A model generated the notes under the pieces. That model did no database searches, was not told where the DNA came from, and saw only the letters and a list, made by a program, of their open reading frames with translations. Shown in pieces: positions 59,715-64,000 of a DNA stretch of 64,000 bases. Where the stretch lies: assembly GCA_944470555.2 (NCBI GenBank), contig OX104127.1, forward strand, positions 159,749,276 to 159,813,275. The letters are read 5' to 3'. Each line of letters starts with the position of its first letter. Positions within the stretch are counted from its first letter, which is position 1. The translations under genes were made by a program, and so were the position numbers. Source of the stretch: Heterobilharzia americana (taxonomy: Eukaryota; Platyhelminthes; Trematoda; Strigeidida; Schistosomatidae).

Positions 59715-61376
59715 CTTTACTGTGTAACAGTCCGATTTGCCACACCTCATATCAGTACATCGAATCAGAAACCAGTCAAAGTGGTTGAAAGGCATGATTA
59801 TTATTATTATTTGTCCCTTGGGTTCCTAGTGGAACATAGGGACTCAGTACCACATCTCCAGTGCACTCTCTTCTCTGCAGTCTTTTGAAACTCGCTCCAC
59901 GACTGTCCAGAAGCTCTCATTTCTTCTCACACTATCTCCTCCATGTCACCCTTACCTCGGATGCCCAACTCATCGTTTCCCATCTGAATTCCACTCGAGC
60001 AACTGGCCTGGGGCGTGATGTCCCCAGTCGGCCTTCTCGGTGTATGTCCAATCCATCTTCACTTCCTACTAGTGCATGTTTGTTGAGCAATAGGTTCTCT
60101 TCTCATTGGTTCGTTCCCAGAGTTCCCCGTTGCTTATTCTCATTATTCTGGCCATCTGAGCTTCAGTAACGAACCAGCATAAACAGTTGTTGATGAATGT
60201 CTGTAGTTTGTTGGAAATCCCTTTCGTAATGGGCCAAGTCTCTGAACCATATAGGAGCACCGACTTAAAGTTGGTGTTGAAGATCCGAATCTTGTTCACG
60301 CTTTATGCTGAGTGCAGTAGATCTCAACAATGACCTCAGATTAGTAAAAGCCTGTCTTGCTTTTCCGATTCTGGCTGCGTTGACGTCGTCCTCTGTGCCT
60401 GCGCCGCCTGTAGTTGAAACTGTGCTACCTAGATAGGTGAAAGAGGCTACTTCCTTTAAGTTTCGCCCGCTGATGGTGTCTGGTGTTGTTGGTTGGGTAT
60501 TTTCATCACATCTATCTTCTCTACGTTCACTTGAAGTCCCGTTTTCGCCTGTAGATCTTCAAGTTTGTGTGACATTAGACACAAGTCATTGGCGAAATCC
60601 AAATCTTATAGGATCGAAAGTCGTGAAAAGGTGACAAAAACGAATGAGGAGAAACTGGATTCAGTATGAATTTTAAGATGAGGATAATGTATAGATATAT
60701 CTGAGATACTGACATCCATTCTGAGCTATGCCATCTAAAGTCTCAAACCACTAGTTTCTGATATCACACGGACACCAAACGGGAAGTCTGCATCCCCTCG
60801 ACACAGCTCAAAGTAACAATCAAAGATGTCAGGTTAAATAGTGATCACTCTTAACCCTTTTCCAGACGAAACATAAATCAGCTGACATTGTGCGACGACG
60901 ACACAGACGGTGACCAGATATCCGTCGACAAATTCATCACCATTGATAAGATCAATCCTCATAAAGTCAAACTACAAGGGAGAGATCTCCAAAAATAAGT
61001 CCATGACAAAGTTTAGTAAAAATGGAGTAGACGACGTTGATGGACACCACTCCAAGTGCACAACTCATCATAGGCTGCAACACGCTGACGCGTGTTCGAG
61101 TACAGAGCCTTCAACACAATGATATCATTATCTGCTACTCATTTCAGTGAGAGACACTGTCATAAGACCTCTCTAAAGACCGAGTCAAATACTGTCTTCA
61201 TGTCAAGAAATCCAACCAGTACATAGCATCAGTAAGTGTGCCTGTGTCCTAGAACCTGCGGGAGGGTCAATAACTAGTGTATACATTCACGATCAGGTTT
61301 GAAGGCTACCTGATATTCTTGGATTTAGTGTTCCAGAGATTCATTCAGATGTCTTACACTCGTCCTTCAATCCACC
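59715..61376 (-). mobile_element. RTE-II LINE, interrupted by RTE-I
   Basis: The 3' UTR end lies at 59715-59795 (CACACCTCATATCAGTACAT) and the same UTR resumes at about 60615 (GATGAGGATAATGTATAGAT near 60679). Coding runs 60700-61376 on the minus strand: a C-terminal remnant, then after a deletion the RT with ECIH, VLGHRHTY near 61260-61240, FLDMKTVFDSVFREVL (motif A, near 61203-61156), LKALYSNTRQRVAAYDELCT near 61125-61065, and SGVHQRR. Confidence 0.8.
59796..60613 (-). mobile_element. RTE-I LINE, 5'-truncated, inserted in RTE-II 3' UTR
   Basis: It has an (ATT)n tail at 59796-59812, the 3' end GGGTTCCTAGTGGAACATAG, RIFNTNFKSVLLYGSETWPI near 60290-60230, and up to the LDFANDLCLMSHKLEDLQAK region at 60613-60550. 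The truncation point is inside the RT catalytic block. Confidence 0.85.
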
Positions 61377-62600
61377 CATCCTTCCAAATCAACATTGGAC
61401 CAGACATAACTGCGTAACGGTCCCACTTGACACACCTCATATCACCACATCAAGTAAACAAGGCAGTCAAATGGAAGATGAAGAAAAAGGAATTCAGTCA
61501 AAAGAAATATAAAGTAGGAAAAGAGAGAAAGAAAGAATGAGAAAATGGTGAGATTCGGTATAGTCTCGTTATGATGAGGGCAATGTGTGTGTGTGTATAC
61601 ACATATGTGACACTGACATCGGTTCTCATCCATATCACTTACAGTCAGTCTTCGACTACTGGTTTCTCTTGTCCCGCCGTCCCCAACCACCCAGTTTGCA
61701 TCGCCCCCTACATGGCTATAACCGACAGTCAAACACTTCATACATCGATGCAATGTTTTAGTCTGGCCATCTCGAGCCTTTTTGCAGCATGAACATACTT
61801 CGGTCAACATTGTGTGTCGAGGCAGACGATGACTAGGTATACGTAACACGTGTCCCTGTCAACGATTTCAGTCGATGAAAGTTCACAACCGTGTCAACTG
61901 ACTCAACTTGTCTCTTCTCCCTAAAACTCTACATCTACGCTTGACTTCTGGGTCACTCATGTGGCGACACACTACGGAATACAGCCTATGCTACGAAGGC
62001 AGCGGTGGTCAGACACGTGAAGCCTTCTTATGTCTTCCACCTACAATGGCTATGTTTCACAGTCATGCAGTAGAACAGTACACGCGACCCTTAATGGATA
62101 GTCGGATATCACGTTGACGCCACAAGTGGCGTGAGTTGGCAAAAGCCACTCGAGTTTTTTGTATTCGTGTAGAGATTTCATCAGCTACTGAGCCGTCAGG
62201 GCTGATGCTAGTTCCCAGTTAAGTGAAGTGGTCAACACACTCAATCACTTCACTCTATATTATTAACCAAGGCCATGTTAACAACCAATCCTGGAGTAAC
62301 AATTTGCGTTTGGGTGATGAGAAAGGTATCCTAAACATTCTCAAATCACCAGTCATTGTGTCAAGAAGACTCTGCATCTTTTCAGTCTCTTCATCTAACA
62401 GGACTGTATACTAGGTTTAACGAAAATTCTCCAGTGATTAGGTCAACCTCTGTGTAGTCAGGTGACAAGAGGTAGACCTCCATAAGAATATCTATGATAA
62501 AACTGATTAAGAATGAAGACAGTGGGCAGCTTTGATGGGCACCACTCGATGGGTTCAGCTCCCCGGAAAATATCGTATGTCAAGTATGACAAACTACAAC
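61377..62600 (-). mobile_element. RTE-II LINE, RT palm and C-terminus
   Basis: Minus strand: SSGAHQSCPLSSFLISFIID near 62560-62500, ILMEVYLLSPDYTEVDLITG near 62498-62440, then RMPSHRLPRHTML-like text (LRIPSHRLPRHTMLTEV, 61849-61800) and CLTVGYSHVGG near 61735-61705. 3' UTR to 61377. Tandem, head to tail, with the preceding RTE-II copy. Confidence 0.8.
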
Positions 62601-62639
62601 ATAAAACTATACCTGTCATCCGGAAAGTCAATATTGTGA

Positions 62640-62905
62640 ATCAGTGATCCAGTGGATAATGCTGTGATATTTGAGTCTTAGTAGGAATAATATCGCTCAC
62701 TAGGGGACAGGTGCATCCTGCTGGCAAGTCCCCATTAAGACGAAACGCGCGTCAAGTTGGCTTCCACTGTCAGTTCCTATTCATCATTACTATAAAATTG
62801 AAACAATAGGCAATATCAAGGCACCCGCGTAGGAGCCCATATGTCACTAGAGACCGATCAATACGGTCCAATCACCGACGGGTTAATACAACTACCAACA
62901 TATAA
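62640..62905 (+). mobile_element. Retrozyme-B copy, degenerate ribozyme
   Basis: TGCATCCTG, then CTGGCAA in place of CTGANGA (62720-62726), then GACGAAACGCGCGTC (62749-62763) exactly as in the published schistosome satellite hammerhead. The tail has GGCACCCGCGTAGGAGCCCA and GAGACCGATCAATACGG. Confidence 0.75.
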
Positions 62906-63159
62906 AGTATCACAGACTAAAAATTAGGACAGACAGTAGTAGTTGAAGGGAATCCCCAATGCACCATAACCCACATTGTGTAAAATAACCGTCAATTGTC
63001 GAGATATAAGATAAATAGTACTGGGCATTAGATTACGAATGTAGTATTCTCAGTATATTATAGATGGAAGGTGTATTAAGATTCGTGTGTACCACACTAC
63101 GGCGAACTCTAACCATGCTTTGCCAATCAAAAAAGTAATCAATCTAGTCTTTGGTCTTT

Positions 63160-63375
63160 TAAGGTCGACCGTGAACCGTTAAATACCAACCCAATGGGTG
63201 GAATGGTTAACACGTTGGTTGTAAAACCTGAAAGTTCTAAGTTCGATCCCTGGAGTGGTTATGGGTGTGTACTGCTGAGGAGTCCTATCCTAGGACAAAA
63301 CACCTGTCCAATGTTCCCAGGTTTTCAACAGCCCCCCCAATTAGTGTCAATCTATAATGAATACAACCTTAAAAA
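63160..63375 (+). mobile_element. SINE-A copy, ribozyme with one core change
   Basis: B box AAGTTCGATCCC near 63240; CTGAGGA at 63275-63281; GTCC/GGAC helix II; then AAAA in place of GAAA, losing the catalytic guanosine (G12), so cleavage should be abolished. Tail AATGAATACAACC. Confidence 0.78.
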
Positions 63376-63427
63376 AGTAATCATTATTCCGGCTAGTCAA
63401 ATAGATTGGTTGCACATGGAAGAGACA

Positions 63428-63430
<3 letters not shown>

Positions 63431-63497
<67 letters not shown>
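63431..63497. repeat. (CA)n microsatellite, about 67 bp
   Basis: Uninterrupted CA dinucleotides. Confidence 0.97.
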
Positions 63498-63499
<2 letters not shown>

Positions 63500-64000
63500 A
63501 GAGCAGATATCAGGTAGATAATCATAATATCACAGATTAAAACGTACACATATACATACATGTTTACATATAAACGATATCTAATAACGACAAGATCATA
63601 TAAGTATCAGAGAACGAATGCCGAAAATTTTACTAATATTTCTGAATAGATAATTGATTGAATATATTCTCCGTGTCATCACATTGCCTTCTTTTAATGC
63701 ACACTTCATTTATCTGCACACATCAAAGGATCTCAAACAAATTTAGCATAATCATGTTAACAATCTAGATAACCGATCGATGTTTACAAGTAGGAAAATT
63801 GCTTTTAATTAGTAATAACAATAATAATAATAATAATGATAATAATAATAGTAATAATAATGATGGAATGTTATCACCTAAATTATGATCATTATTGTAA
63901 ATAGTGTTGGCAAACTATTTACTGATGACCTTCAATACTTGAATCTGATTGGATATTCATTTGTGCACAACCCAATGGATACATCGTTGAAAATAAACAC
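63498..64000. other. AT-rich end of window
   Basis: Contains a loose (AAT)n tract at about 63813-63865; no gene seen. Confidence 0.5.

Noticed and set aside
63194..63517. 107-codon plus-strand frame ending in a His-Thr repeat
   Set aside because: It is a read-through of SINE-A into the (CA)n microsatellite.

Overview
The window looks like nuclear DNA from a digenean flatworm, most probably a Schistosoma-type blood fluke. It is AT-rich and eukaryotic, and nearly all of it is decayed retroelements: RTE-type LINEs, CR1-type LINEs, Penelope-like elements (PLEs), tRNA-derived SINEs, and hammerhead-ribozyme repeats of the kind known as the schistosome Sm-alpha satellite. There is no bacterial or viral gene layout. 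Species is an inference; no search was possible.

Layout. 1-12 kb: RTE 3' fragments, a PLE with an inverted copy of its own tail (1.5-3.5 kb), a 222-bp internally deleted RTE with a clear target-site duplication (6.0 kb), and the best-preserved PLE (7.0-9.5 kb). 12-35 kb: a co-oriented block of at least four CR1-like LINE copies, broken by RTE insertions at 20.2-23.2 and 23.5-24.3 kb. 36-45 kb: an RT-less RTE copy, a PLE carrying a nested RTE with a 9-bp target-site duplication, and a PLE remnant with two GIY-YIG fragments between long inverted repeats. 46-58 kb: the only host gene I can support, the 3' part of a MAP4K-family (germinal-centre kinase, GCK-I type) gene on the minus strand. Five phase-compatible exons encode the end of its CNH domain. 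Its introns are full of repeats, including a 485+485 bp palindrome. 58-64 kb: minus-strand RTE copies, more ribozyme repeats and a (CA)n tract.

Element names used here are local labels. RTE-I ends in the coding signature WNPxGKR...CSTRNP and an (AAT)n tail. RTE-II ends in NRSQWRRC followed by a (GAT)n tail. RTE-III is a third, less certain ending. PLE-A, PLE-B and PLE-C are three Penelope-like families. CR1-A to CR1-E are LINE copies from left to right. SINE-A is a tRNA-like SINE with a hammerhead core, SINE-T is a second tRNA-like SINE, and retrozyme-B is the Sm-alpha-like repeat.

How parts relate. No element has an unbroken coding frame, so most should be non-autonomous now. The most active-looking items are RNA-level: a SINE-A copy near 50.3 kb whose hammerhead core and helices can all be paired by eye, and a palindrome in the last MAP4K intron whose centre lies inside another SINE-A ribozyme. 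All ribozyme copies inside the kinase gene lie antisense to it. Coordinates of decayed elements are accurate to perhaps 20-50 bases; exon borders rest on consensus splice sites, matching phases and alignment to MAP4K proteins known from memory.
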